Assembly (NCBI RefSeq): GCF_000524195.1
Contig: NW_020170586.1
Location: 58,833-98,617, forward strand
Direction: 5' to 3'
Source of the DNA: Echinococcus granulosus
Taxonomy: Eukaryota; Platyhelminthes; Cestoda; Cyclophyllidea; Taeniidae
DNA length: 39,785 nt
In this document: piece after piece, positions 1 to 10,873 of the stretch
Layout of the letters: each line of letters starts with the position of its first letter
Numbering within the stretch: the first letter of the stretch is position 1
Program-made: the position numbers and the translations under genes
The notes under the pieces: generated by a model
The model's database searches: none
What the model was told of the DNA's origin: nothing
What the model saw: only the letters and a program-made list of their open reading frames with translations

Positions 1-771
1 GGGATTTTATAAAGAAGGCAGTAACTACTAGCAGTAAAATGAGGTATCCACAGTTAATATGTCCCGAGTTGAAGGCTTAAGTTAACGAGATATGGGGGGG
101 GGGGGGGGGAGACATTTACAAAGATTGTCGTCGTTGTCTTCATTGCTGAAAGGTGTAATAGTTTCCAAGTCATTGCATTATTACTGGCAGGGAAAAAACC
201 AACTTGAAAAGTTAATTGACAGTAAGATTAGGCGACGAGCATATTCATCAGTAGGAGGAAGAGGGTGAAGGATGGGTTTCACACAGACGCAGACGGCAAG
301 GTTGGCACAAGTCGACACCGTGTATGACGTAAGGCACAGTGTCGATTACAAACGGGACTACACTTAGATAGGAAGGTAAAGTCGCAATAGAACTCCCCCA
401 TTGTCTGTGTGTTTGACTCTTAGCAAGTCGCAAGGGAGGTAAATTAGGCGGGCGTTGAATGATTGATGGTGCGTGGGACATCAGAGGCTAACTGAAGGTA
501 CCGATTTACCAGATTCATTCTTGTCTGATCATCGTGTATACTTAAACAGAATCCCCATGTCTCTACACTTGAGGAGTAAATTTCACCTAGGGGCACAAAG
601 AATGTATTTCTTGACCTGATATCACCTTAATTAGTGCCTAACAATGACAAGTGTTGGCGTGCACACAAATCTACAATGTTTGACCAAATCGACAATAATA
701 GCTCAGGTAATGATTATGAGGGTGGAAAGGGAGAGAAAGATGATGATGATAATAATGATGAAAATATAGTG
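1..771. other. No recognised gene; contains a poly-G run
   Basis: I see no convincing exon here. The only notable sequence feature is an uninterrupted run of 16 G at 94-109. A 77-codon minus-strand frame (481 down to 248) starts with ATG but matches no family I know. The stretch lies downstream of the 411-codon minus-strand frame, so part of it may be that gene's 3' untranslated region. I found no clear AATAAA on the minus strand to mark its end. Confidence 0.5.
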
Positions 772-2007
772 TCAAATTAAAAAAAAAAAACTAACACTCG
801 GTCGAGAAATCCTCCAGCCCGAATAGAGACAGGATGAAGCATTAGCATAGCCGTTGGATTTCATAGACTCGACATTTGAATAACTGTGGCGGTAGTTTAT
901 TTCCTCGCTTTTAGGAACTGAGGAACGTCTAGAAGGAGGCTTGTTATATGCCCTAGTGGGACTGTGATTAGTCTCCATTCTCGAGGTTGAGACCAAACTC
1001 GAAACGCCGAAAGGAGCGTAGGCCGCCCCCACGTATGGATAGTGGACTTGTAAAAGTCCCTTGGAAGTCTGCATCTCCGATGATGGTCTAATTGGCTTTT
1101 CACTCAATGAGGTCTGAACCCTGGGGTAAACTGAAGTGGATCGGATGGCGGCACTTTTCGGGGGCTTCTCTGGTGGTCGGTTAAAGGAATATCGAAATTT
1201 AGGATTGAAATAATTGTTTTTCCCAACACGGTTGTGAGGCGTATTTACGGCGGAGCTTTTTACTGGTGAATTGATTTTTGCCTCAAAATCATGCTTATTT
1301 CCATTCAAGTGTGGCATTGTTTTATATCCATTCAAGGAGACTGTCTGTAGATATTTCTCAGCTTCGATGATTCGGGAAAATGGACTCAAAAGTGGTGACT
1401 TCGGGGGCAGAATAGGAGGACTTTCCTCCCTCTCTATGGAAACCAATCGTGACCTTGAATTACTCTCCACTGATAGGTTGGTATATCCTCCAAAACCAAT
1501 ACCATTAGGAGGAAAAAAACTATTTGACTGGATAGATTGTGGTTTCATGATTTTAGGAGGCTTAGCAGAGATGATTCTTTCATAAGTCGCACTGCGGCTA
1601 TCAATGTCGGACGACTCCTCCGAATGGATGGAAGGAAAGGAAGAATCGGGAGCCTTTACTGGCCCTCCCGTCAACGGTTTACTACTAGTTGAATTTGAAA
1701 TGGAGTCCATGTCACTAGTAGTGCCTGAACTGAGCTGTACATTTCCACTTCGAAGATGTGGAGACCTATCCGTCGGGAGTAGAGTGCAACGAGGTGTAGT
1801 GACAGAGGTAGATTGACTCGAGGCTTGCTCTAACCCGGACCAGAAGCTAAGAATAGAATGAAATCCCCCTTTGGGCGAGGAAGGTAATTGGGGCGGAGGA
1901 ATGTTGGCGCTGACACAATCCGGAGAGGTGCACATTTGTGAAATGTTTTGATCACTGTCGTGAAATGTGTCGTTGTAGAGGAAGTGAGGGTTACTATTCC
2001 CATTCAT
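772..2007 (-). CDS. Ser/Pro-rich, probably disordered protein (411 codons); family unknown
   Basis: An unbroken minus-strand frame runs from ATG at 2007 to TGA at 772-774. It is the longest open frame in the window and is unlikely to be chance in DNA this AT-rich. The product is rich in Ser, Pro, Asn and Lys. It carries several proline-rich motifs of the SH3-ligand kind, such as PPILPPKSPLLSP near residue 198 and PPEKPPKS in the second half, and basic-Ser stretches such as PPSRRSSVPKS near the C-terminus. There is no signal peptide, membrane segment or catalytic motif, so a scaffold or cytoskeletal adaptor is a guess from composition only. ATG 2007 may not be the true start: the frame stays open 5' of it to a possible acceptor (minus strand ...GCCGCAG|TCACGC at about 2030), with a possible donor (CTAG|GTGAGCC) 35 nt further up. 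That spacing equals the mini-intron class of the MICU2-like gene. It is either a short gene or the last exon of a longer one. Confidence 0.7.
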   Translation of the reverse strand: MNGNSNPHFLYNDTFHDSDQNISQMCTSPDCVSANIPPPQLPSSPKGGFHSILSFWSGLEQASSQSTSVTTPRCTLLPTDRSPHLRSGNVQLSSGTTSDMDSISNSTSSKPLTGGPVKAPDSSFPSIHSEESSDIDSRSATYERIISAKPPKIMKPQSIQSNSFFPPNGIGFGGYTNLSVESNSRSRLVSIEREESPPILPPKSPLLSPFSRIIEAEKYLQTVSLNGYKTMPHLNGNKHDFEAKINSPVKSSAVNTPHNRVGKNNYFNPKFRYSFNRPPEKPPKSAAIRSTSVYPRVQTSLSEKPIRPSSEMQTSKGLLQVHYPYVGAAYAPFGVSSLVSTSRMETNHSPTRAYNKPPSRRSSVPKSEEINYRHSYSNVESMKSNGYANASSCLYSGWRISRPSVSFFFLI

Positions 2008-2106
2008 GCTCCTTTTTTGTCTCTGCGTGACTGCGGCAATGTCAACGTGGTGCCCTCTGGCTCACCTAGTTTCCCATCAAATGCCAACTTGCAATGCGCT
2101 GATGGC

Positions 2107-2125
2107 GTGTGTGTGTGTGTGTGTG
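2107..2125. repeat. (GT)n microsatellite
   Basis: A perfect GT dinucleotide run lies about 100 bp upstream (minus-strand sense) of the ATG of the 411-codon frame. It is probably 5' flank or untranslated sequence of that gene. Confidence 0.9.
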
Positions 2126-2282
2126 CATATGCAGGTAATAATAATGATCTCATTGGTTTTGCTGCCACGGCAACTAATTGCGTTGATCCAATTAGGCGAA
2201 GCCTCCTAAATTCCAATCGATTGAGTGAGCACAGCATTCCGGGTAGAGTGCTAGCACGCACACCTTTGATTGTATCTGCGTT

Positions 2283-2345
2283 CACGCGCGCGCGTGCGTG
2301 CATGCGTGTACGTACCCGCGCGCGCACACACGTCCGCACGCACAC
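2283..2345. repeat. 63-bp alternating purine-pyrimidine tract (CG/CA/TG), Z-DNA-prone
   Basis: Pyrimidine and purine alternate strictly for 33 bp (2283-2315), then 17 bp (2317-2333), then 11 bp (2335-2345), with single-base interruptions between. The tract is dominated by CG and CA/TG steps, the composition known to favour left-handed Z-DNA. It lies about 280 bp upstream of the minus-strand ATG at 2007 and between that gene and the plus-strand exon candidates further right. A promoter-proximal role is possible but not shown. Confidence 0.8.
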
Positions 2346-4933
2346 CTACCTCTCAGCATTGTCGTTTGAGCCGCATAATTGACAGTGTGACGGGTGTTAG
2401 ACCGTTCCAGTATAATTCTCCCCCCCCTTCCCCCTCTCTATTTCACTTGCCCTCGACATTTCACCCCTTCAATCAGACGTCTCCCCAAATTGTGCCCCCT
2501 ATTTAGGGGGCAAATAGTCGATCCCAAAAGAGCACAAAACATCCGCCAAACGAAACCCTTTGGAAATCAAGAATGATTTGACAACATTGCCTAGCTTTGT
2601 TGCTAAAATAACACGAACACTGACATTTATTTCAAAAGTAGGGAGTGAATTCAGGGGAAGACATGGTTTACCTCATCTAGAGCGATCAAGGCATTTGAAA
2701 AGACGACAACAACCAAGCATTTTTTGGACAGCAGTGAATACTAAAATATACTTATATTTAAAATAAACAAATTTCTTCAAAAAATGCAAATCTGAAAAGA
2801 ATATTTGCTTTTCTAATTAGGCAAGGGGATAAATCTCCAGTAAACTATCAGGAATTGCACTTTTGTTATGTTGACAAGTCATGGCACAATCTAAATTTAC
2901 CAATTTCATAATAGAGTTGCTATTTTACCCATTTAAAAGAAAAGAGGGTAAAAATTTTTGATACGGCACACCCGACAATTTCCGATGTGGCAGTTGTTGA
3001 AAGGTTAGGAGGTCAAAACACGTGCAACAAGGAATACTACTAACCGTTGAAATATTACTCTCCACTGACCGCCGAACTAAAAGGAGAAAATAGAAAAAAA
3101 AAATGAGAATTGGGTGCATTTTTGCAAGGGATTTCATGTTTGTGCCAAAGTGTCACTATTTGTTATTTAAAAAAAAAAGTACACGCATCATTGACCACAC
3201 GATTAGTGTATTCAATGATCTGGGAGGTACCCAAACAACTGCATGCCCTTCTTAAAACAAAAATCAAATTGATAAAGAAGACTTTTCAACAAAATATCGC
3301 TTATTTTTTAAAGTAATTACTAGTACACTGCACCACTCCAAAAATTTTCTGAAAATCTCACTTTTACGCAAAGCTTTCGGCGCTAGAAGCAAAAGCCTCG
3401 CCTAATCATCTACTTTTCTAACTCACTTTTATTTCACCTTTTTTCTTAATTACTTTCCTTTGTTTTGCATATGAACATGTGAGTCCAACACTAAATAGGG
3501 CGTGAAATATCAGGATGGAGTGGGAAGGTGGAAAATGAAGCAGTATCTTTTTCCCTTCCTCCTTCTCTCCCATCCTCAAGGTGGAAATCTTCCCACGCAG
3601 TACGAGATGCTGCCTTCTCCCGTAAGCATTAAAAACTTCTGCCTACTTATTCACTAGTCTTGACGACTCTCAAGACAAACTGCCCCACAGATTGGCGAGT
3701 TGTGTTGGTTTGCATCAAGGAGGGAGATGCCAGTTGCAATTCTTTGGCTGTCAGGAAGTGAACGATTCCTTCTGGTGGATCATTTGACAATAACCACTGA
3801 TGCTCTTGATTGCTTAACAGTGGAATACAAAACCCGACTATTGGTCAGTAAGCAGTAAAAAACGAAGAGTTTTTAAGGCAAGTGGTAGAAGTTGGGGAAA
3901 AATTGTCAGTCCTTGAGGCATGTCAAGTGACACCAATTTGTTTAGCTTCCACAGAGTACTCATTTGGGAAAGGTGTAAACACCTTTTTCATCATTACTCA
4001 CTGTTGACATTCCTTAATTCCTTTTCTAGGAAAAGTTACGGAACATGATGGTCTCTTCTCTCTTGCCTTGGTGTATCCCATCTACCCAACACCCAAATCA
4101 ACCTGCTTGTTTCAACCACCTCTACTCAGTGCTTCGCACTACCTCTTACTACACCTTTTCCAAATGCCAGACAGGAAGTTTATGTATCTTTGAAACCGGG
4201 GCGAATTCGATAAGTAAAGCAGACAGGCTCTAGTCGAGTTCATCATTTTCAGAGCACCTTATGTATGGCAATTCAAAATATGGCGAAAGTAGCATATAGC
4301 GCAGCAAAAAGGACATTACACATCACAGAAGTGGTTGCAGCAACCACACGAACTTCCTTTGTCCTCTTAATACTACCTGCACATGAATTTGAACGAAACA
4401 GTGAGTGCTTGGAGAGGCTGTGACAAAGAAGGCAACACTTGATGATAGCATGTGCCATCATTAACAAAAGGGAATCACGTCATGGCAATAAATTAGTGAG
4501 CTAGTACTATGACTTATCTATGTTTAATCCGATTGGTTGTTGACTTTGTTTTTGAAAGGGAGGCTACGGGTGTGGTTTGGTGGGTTAAAACCATTTAGTA
4601 ATTTCATACTACATAGTTTAATAAAAACACTGTGTGGAATATATGAGATGGAGTTCTTGGCAGTTATCATGAGACTAGGTTTGAGTAAAATTGCATCTCA
4701 TTTTCAGGCTTATCATGCAACTACTGGGTACATTCCAGCAAGTTCAGAGGTGAAAGAGAGTGATAGACTGTGCAGTCTTCAACATTGGCTCGCCTGTCCC
4801 CCACGGACAACGGCCTCAACCATAGTTTCGTGAGGTGCCGTCTATCCTTCACTTCTTCATCTCCATGTTATGACATGTTCAGCAAGCTGTAAGCTCGAAA
4901 TTCTTGTCTTAATATCCATCCTAAATGTCACAG
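2346..4933. other. No supported gene; flank between two divergent gene candidates
   Basis: Mostly AT-rich sequence with scattered short frames. A minus-strand frame at 3137-2925 begins with ATG and a hydrophobic run that comes from a poly-T tract. It has no family match and I do not call it. If the plus-strand gene proposed at 4934-6001 is real, its 5' end and first exon should lie in or near this stretch, but I could not identify them. Confidence 0.4.
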
Positions 4934-6001
4934 CATTAAGACAGCTAGTGTGCATAGCCAGACACTCAAACTCCGTGTTCAACAATATAGCCATTAACTA
5001 CCAAAGTGAGGTAAGCGACATGTGGAAAAATGACACCTCCTCCGCGTCTTTGGTAGCTGAATACGATCCAGACATACAGCGGGACAACATCGGAATGGTA
5101 AGAAAGTGACTATCGAGAAAGATTACTGCGAATAGGATCCGTGAAAGCCTCACTTTTAGGCAAATTTTGTGATGACCAACACAAAACACGTAGGACAGGA
5201 AGAGCTGCATGGCAGACCGATGCTTGTGTACGTTATTAGTTCAACGATGCAAGCCCTTCTATCAGGGCAGACTTTTGTAGCCACTTTGGTATATTTGGTA
5301 GAAAAAAAGATTCACTTTTTAAGGATTTGTTGGTATTTTTTACCATGTTCTAATGTTACACCTTTCCTCTTGTGCCTTTCCATATCCACGAGCACTGGGA
5401 AGTTGCCACGGTTGCACAAAACCGTAAAAATCAGCAGCAGAACCGTAAAACTATCAGTCTGCGCCTAAACAATTAATCAGGTTAGATTTGCCTGACGGTA
5501 ATTTTAGCCTACTCAGTACTGACAAATATGACAAATCCACTTCACATCGCCTGGAGTGCCGAGGCAAGTCATTAAGACAAACCATAAAAAAACACTTCAG
5601 ATGAAGGTTATAAGTCATTCATTAGAGAATTACTGTACTGGAGAGAAAAAATTACTTAAAAATGAGCATGCTTCTTTCACCTTTCTTTTCTTTGGACTTT
5701 TATGAACACGTTTAAAGTCGCTAAGGTGTGTCATTTCAAGACTCTCCGTGTATAGTGCTTGGGGATTTTATCAGAGCATACTTTAGCTATACAGGCTTTT
5801 TAATCTTTGTAGATTGCATCTCCATTGGGATAAAGCTTGCTACGAATGCGCGAAAAACTTGAAATGCAACGTTGGTAACAGTGGCAAGCAAAGTGGATTC
5901 ACTATCAAGCCTGAGCGTCATTTCAGATGCCCAAATCTACAAAGAAAGGCCCTACATATTTGGTCGTCGCTTCAATTTCGCTTTCCACAAGAAGGCAACT
6001 G
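4934..6001 (+). CDS. Partial gene candidate: exons resembling the N-terminal WAVE-homology region of Nance-Horan/GUK-holder proteins
   Basis: Two plus-strand segments look like exons. Segment A, 4934-5010, follows an acceptor (...TGTCACAG) and ends at a strong donor (GAG|GTAAGC). It encodes LRQLVCIARHSNSVFNNI plus seven residues. This resembles the WAVE-homology helix of NHS (LRQLSDVARHACSLFQEL as I recall it, 9 of 18 identical) and, more weakly, of WASF proteins. Segment C, about 5882-6001, ends at a near-consensus donor (ACTG|GTAAGTGA) and reads ASKVDSLSSLSVISDAQIYK and then ERPYIFGRRFNFAFHKKAT. It has a partial match to the NHS sequence just after that helix. Its 5' end is uncertain: a better acceptor exists at 5926/5927, and with that choice an alternative upstream exon begins near 5815. 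The connecting exon, the start and everything 3' of 6001 were not found. Family proteins are scaffolds for actin regulation at the cell edge. The assignment rests on a short segment. Confidence 0.4.
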
Positions 6002-8033
6002 GTAAGTGACGTGATCTCAAACTTAAGCAATTTCAAACCGTAGAGCGTGGAGGTGACTACGACCCTTGTTATGAAGATATGAGAAATGCGTAAATGAATG
6101 ACACCGCATACACGTTTCTGGCACCTGAATGGAATTGTGATAGGTGATGGGAAAGGAATGAGAAGAGAGCAAAGTGACAAAGATTGAAGAGTTGCATCAA
6201 CGACTTTGGGATTAAATGTCCTTCCGCCCCCGCGACAGTTTATTAGCTATCGTTTCCGATTCATGAGTATTTTTGAGGTTTTGCCAACCCCATGATGGCT
6301 GAACCAGAAGTGTAATAGGCGGGGGCGTGGGAGACGACTCCTAGAAGGAGAAGGAGGCTGCAGAGTGACTGCATAGACTATTAAATCTCCACATATCATT
6401 TAGCTGGTCGCCACCAAAGCTGTCAAGTCACACTGACGGCCTCCTAGATCATCTGTGCGTGGGTAGTGAACCTTCTACCACACTGGCATGGTTTATTACG
6501 ACTTTGGAAAGAATTTGGTACGTTAAATATGCATTAAAGAGAACAAAATTCACAACTAACAAAACGTACTACTTTTATAATGACAGTAGCAATAGTTGCT
6601 ATGTAGAAGGCATTCCTTTGACACATTTGGAGTAAGCATGTGAATTTCCTTATTTAAATTTAAAAGGAGAGAATAAATGTGTTCTATAGAGCGAAGTTAA
6701 AATTAAAAAAATGCAAGTATGATTTGGAAGTGTTTATTTAAGATTGCAGCTTCAACCTGAATCAAATGGTGGTAAGTGGCATGCAAGAAATTTCTATGAA
6801 TGAAAACCGAATTTATGTGAGGAAAAGAGGAAAATTTACGAAAAATATTAGCAAAAAAAAAAGTCCGTTTACGGAAACAAATCTTATGATTCTAAATTAG
6901 GCCATATTTATTCCGCAAAATTGGGTCAAACAACTATACATTTAAAAATGTATTATTTATCTTAATAAATCCTTAGTGAGTAAATTTTAGAAACTGTTCG
7001 ATCAAGCTAAGAGTTATTTGCATTTGAAAACGATGGCGTTTTAAAAGATTTCCTCAAAAGTGGGTGAAAAATCCGTTCTAACACGCCCACTACCGGGATC
7101 CCCCTTAAAGGCAACTCGGCCACGGCAACCACCCAGAAAAAATGAGGATTTTCTCCTCACACCAAGAGCATCCTACGTCTCCTTACTATGTTGTTCAAAG
7201 CTCAACCAATGCGTACCACCAGTTATCATGAACTAACATAGAACGCACGCCCCATCTTTTTTATCCATGTGCTCATGTAGAAAATTTGTCCAGTCTCATT
7301 GACACAACTCTGACAGGAACGCATGGTTGGACGCCCATTCAGCACATAATAGTAGCTGAAAAGGCAAAAATCCATTTTCATAAGAGGATGGAGCCCGCAG
7401 TTCGTGAGTTCCCCTTGAAGATTAACTATTGCAGTCTCCCAAGCTAGCAACACATCTTCCTCCATGGAGGTGCGACTTATTGTCACCTCAGAGAAGACTC
7501 AGTACGCGACTTATGCGTCTTGTCACAGTCAAGAAATTTCACGAGGCATCTGTCACTACATGAATGGCATTTACTATTGACCTCTAAATGTCTTTCCACC
7601 ACATTTTAGAAGCGTGGAAGCTGTTAACGCTAACTGTCTGCTGCCGACTTCAGTGATTTTAAAGCATATCTTACACGACATGATTTTAGCAAAGTTATTC
7701 GTTGCAGTCGAATTCACTACTGGGATTCTTTTTAAATAGGGAATAGCAGTGCCACTGAAGATTTATTGTGCTTTTTGATTATGATTTTATTCACAATCGG
7801 ATAATAGAAAGGAATTTTGTTGCTCCATTTTATATGCATCACTTCATAGTGGTGTATTGGGAGAAGTAGAGTCTCCGAAAGCGGCTACCTTGGTTTCAGA
7901 ATACATCACACAGGGTCAAGCTTGACCCTTATCTAATAACCAAGCTGTTAAGAGCCAACTCAATGGGTGACCCTCTGCGATAAGTTCGCATTCTTAAATG
8001 ACTATATAGTTTGTAAACTCAAGAACTGCCTAC
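6002..8033. other. No supported gene
   Basis: AT-rich, with no exon I can defend. An 86-codon minus-strand frame (7486 down to 7226) reads like protein in parts and contains an internal acceptor-like site (TTGCCTTTTCAG), but I could place neither its phase nor its family. The stretch would be intronic if either the plus-strand candidate at 4934-6001 or the minus-strand candidate at 8034-8286 continues across it. Confidence 0.4.
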
Positions 8034-8286
8034 CTGAGGGCGACTTTTCCTCATTAATTTTAGGCGCTAGACTCATCCCCGCCCGTGAGTTCTGTCTAAC
8101 CTCTTCAGAAAGATGGTCACCAGGACGATTGGGAAAAAAGGCAGTTGGACGCTGAAGTACGACATCTTCGCGAGTGGTTGTGGCACCTTTGGATCCCGTG
8201 TCTCGCTTCTTTTGGAGATTCTTCTCTGGAGATGATTCGTTGATTGACGGGGAATCATCGGCCTTTCCTTTCTCTTTTTTAGGCAT
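8034..8286 (-). CDS. Probable exon of an unidentified charged protein (N-terminal or internal)
   Basis: Minus-strand frame from ATG 8286 (MPKKEKGKADDSPSINESSP...) for 84 codons plus one base, ending at a good donor (CCCTCAG|GTAGGC, last exon base 8034). The product is Lys/Glu/Ser-rich and looks disordered. A pyrimidine-rich acceptor lies just upstream (TTTTTTGCTTCAATGTTAG at 8296) and the frame is open through to it (TSP before the Met), so this may be an internal exon starting at 8295. Its end phase (1) would fit the acceptor proposed near 2030 for the Ser/Pro-rich frame at 772-2007. A link between them would need a 6-kb intron crossing plus-strand exon candidates, so I do not join them. I recognise no domain. 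Confidence 0.42.
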
Positions 8287-8295
8287 CGGTGATGT

Positions 8296-10873
8296 CTAAC
8301 ATTGAAGCAAAAAAGGAAGGGAGAGTGTTGGCACGCCCAAATGGTTTACCCTCACAGCTATCCAAAAAGGCGTTCAACCGTAGTGGTAACTTGCAGGTGT
8401 GTTCTATTACCAATGCCAATTGCTGGGTCAGTTCTGACAACGCTTACTAAGGGGCTAAACAACTGCGCTGGTGAGCACGTACATGTCACGTGTTGTAGAT
8501 GACAAAACAAGTGTCTTGACAACAATATCGGAGGTGTGAAACCTCCAAACACAGGGCAGTAATTGACATGATGGACGGCTCGGCCAATCAGGGATAAGAA
8601 AATTAAAAGATACCGCCATTTCGAAGTGACCATCCCGGATGTAGTAGTTCCGTTACCAGACTACAACCCAGCACAGTCTTACCTGCAAGCATTCAGCTGG
8701 TGCCTGGAGCACCTAATCCTAAGTAATGTATGCATAACCCATCGTGTAGCTAAAATGTTTCATGGGAACGGAGAACACAATCGTTCACAAGCATGTGGAA
8801 TTTCGAAAGCTTGGCACACATATTTACACGCACACTTTGACCACCAAAACAGCTTTTCGCTTCTTGCCAGCTCAGGAGAGTTGCATGGCACGCTGAGTTG
8901 AAGGAGCACATTGACAGGAGAGGTCAGAATTTTGCGGATCACATCATTACACTTGGCAAAATCTCACTCCGATTGATCCTTACCTATTGGATGGTTCAAG
9001 CGGATTAGGAGCCAAAACCGCGTCTCAAGTATTAGTAAATTAATGTAGTAGGAGACTGATTGGAAGATGACTAGAGGTCCAACGCCTAAACGCTTATAAA
9101 ACCAAGGATTCATCAAAACCTCACTTTGTACTCAATGCTAAAGTGAGCCTGTTCTGCGGCTTGACTTGAGAGTTCCATATCGACACCTGCACCTCGATGC
9201 TTTACATAAGATAGACTCGGCGAGGTTATGGATGATCATATGCGGAAGAATGAAGTAGGATCTCAAGCAAAAACCGACTCTAATACACTTTTCTAATTTA
9301 ATAGCCAGTTAATGAGTAAAATTTGAAGGTATTTTGCGTCTTTACACTCAATGAAACAGCAGTAATTACTAAATTTTATGATCATAATAGATAAGTCTGA
9401 AATAGTTTCAGTTTTCCTTCAATACAGTACTTCTTGAAATAGGGGATAAACGTGATAAAAAAGGAGTGTTTGTACTTTAGAAGGAGTGCATTTTTAGGAC
9501 TCTAATACGGATCGTCATGAATCAATTTGTGGATACCTCCAATGGCAATGGAACTGGTACAGGATGAGGATCGTGATGCTTTCAAACAATTATAAAAGTC
9601 AAATTTACAACTTATGGACGACATTTTACATGGCAACTCTGTATAAATAAGTGAATTATCAAGAGGCCTTAAACAGCTGCACAAGTAGGACCAAGAACTG
9701 GCACTTGAATAGGGGAACACGTAGGATGTATTTAGCGGGTGTATACGAGACCAAGAGAATAGACTTTGGGGGATTCAAGAAGAAAAAGTGTGCTTAGTTT
9801 GAAAACATGTACACAGATTGAGAAATTACTTCATTTTGCTGCGATTCAGTATCAAATGCGCTCCCAAAAGACTTGAAGAGGTCTGCCACATCCCGGAAGG
9901 GAGAATAAAAGTGGCTATGGTGTACGATTATCATAGCAAGAAGTACAAAGTGTGGCTTCAATAAATCTTCGTTTTCTGAGCTAACAGTACATGTGGTAGG
10001 TGCTGTGAACAAGTAGATTTAAGGCCGGTGAGAATCGCCACTAGGCTGTGCAACGACATCTACAAATGTCCACTTCAATTAAGCATTCTTTGTAAAAAAA
10101 GAAAAAACAAATGTAGACAGGTGTAAAATTGCTGAATGCTTCAAATTAAGTGAAAAAGTGTGATAAAAAGAGATTCCTATATAACGATGATGCTTCCCGC
10201 TTATTAGAAGTTGCCTTACCAAAATTCACCAATGGGATTTGAGCTATTCGATGGGTTGTAAGAAGGCACTGTAAGCAACTCAAAACGCACCCTGCAAACA
10301 ATCCGTTTAGAAAAACGATGTGATCTTTTCTCGGGATTTTTGAACCTCTTCGGAGGAGACATACTGGTAGGCTGCGCCTGCGATTGTGTGTGTGCATGCA
10401 GGCGGAGGTTTTTTTTACTCAAGTCGGTGGTGTTATGAGATTGTGGAGTCGCTGTCTCTTATAGGCTGGTAGCCGCGCGTGAGTGTGTCTTATGCTGAGA
10501 CGATTGTGTATGGGTGTAAGAAGTAGCAACCACTAGTAACAAATGCCCTTCATTTTTAAATTTCCATTAGGCCGATTTAATGTCACGGCAACAAGCTGAA
10601 GGCGTACTGTCGCTAGGGATTAGGTGAATACCCATTTAAACAAACTATCTCCTATAAAAATCTCCGCTAAAAATCGAATAAACGGATAAATGAATGATAA
10701 TGGGCACATATTAAAAGGCAACATACTTGAGGAGGAGTATTTTGATTGTCTGTAGCACTCGATTTGATTTCTCCTTCCAAATCCCAGTTATGTGATGGAA
10801 GTAATTCGTAGTCCTTTACCTAAAAGGAAATGACAAACTTGATTCACAAAACTTCCTCAGAACTTCGAGTAGA
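8296..10873. other. No supported gene; 3' flank of the FERM gene
   Basis: Several 60-90 codon frames occur on both strands but none has a recognisable domain with fitting splice sites. The right-hand end should include the 3' untranslated region of the minus-strand FERM gene. The nearest poly(A)-signal-like hexamer I see on that strand is ATTAAA at 10581-10576, about 290 nt after the stop, and it is weak evidence. A plus-strand frame at 8572-8901 (with VTIPDVVVPLPDYNP) looks slightly protein-like but is unassigned. Confidence 0.4.

Noticed and set aside
248..481. 77-codon minus-strand frame starting with ATG
   Set aside because: Length is within chance expectation, with no motif and no flanking exons that fit.
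7226..7486. 86-codon minus-strand frame as a gene
   Set aside because: No family match and no consistent splice phase with neighbours. It may contain a fragment of an exon but cannot be supported.
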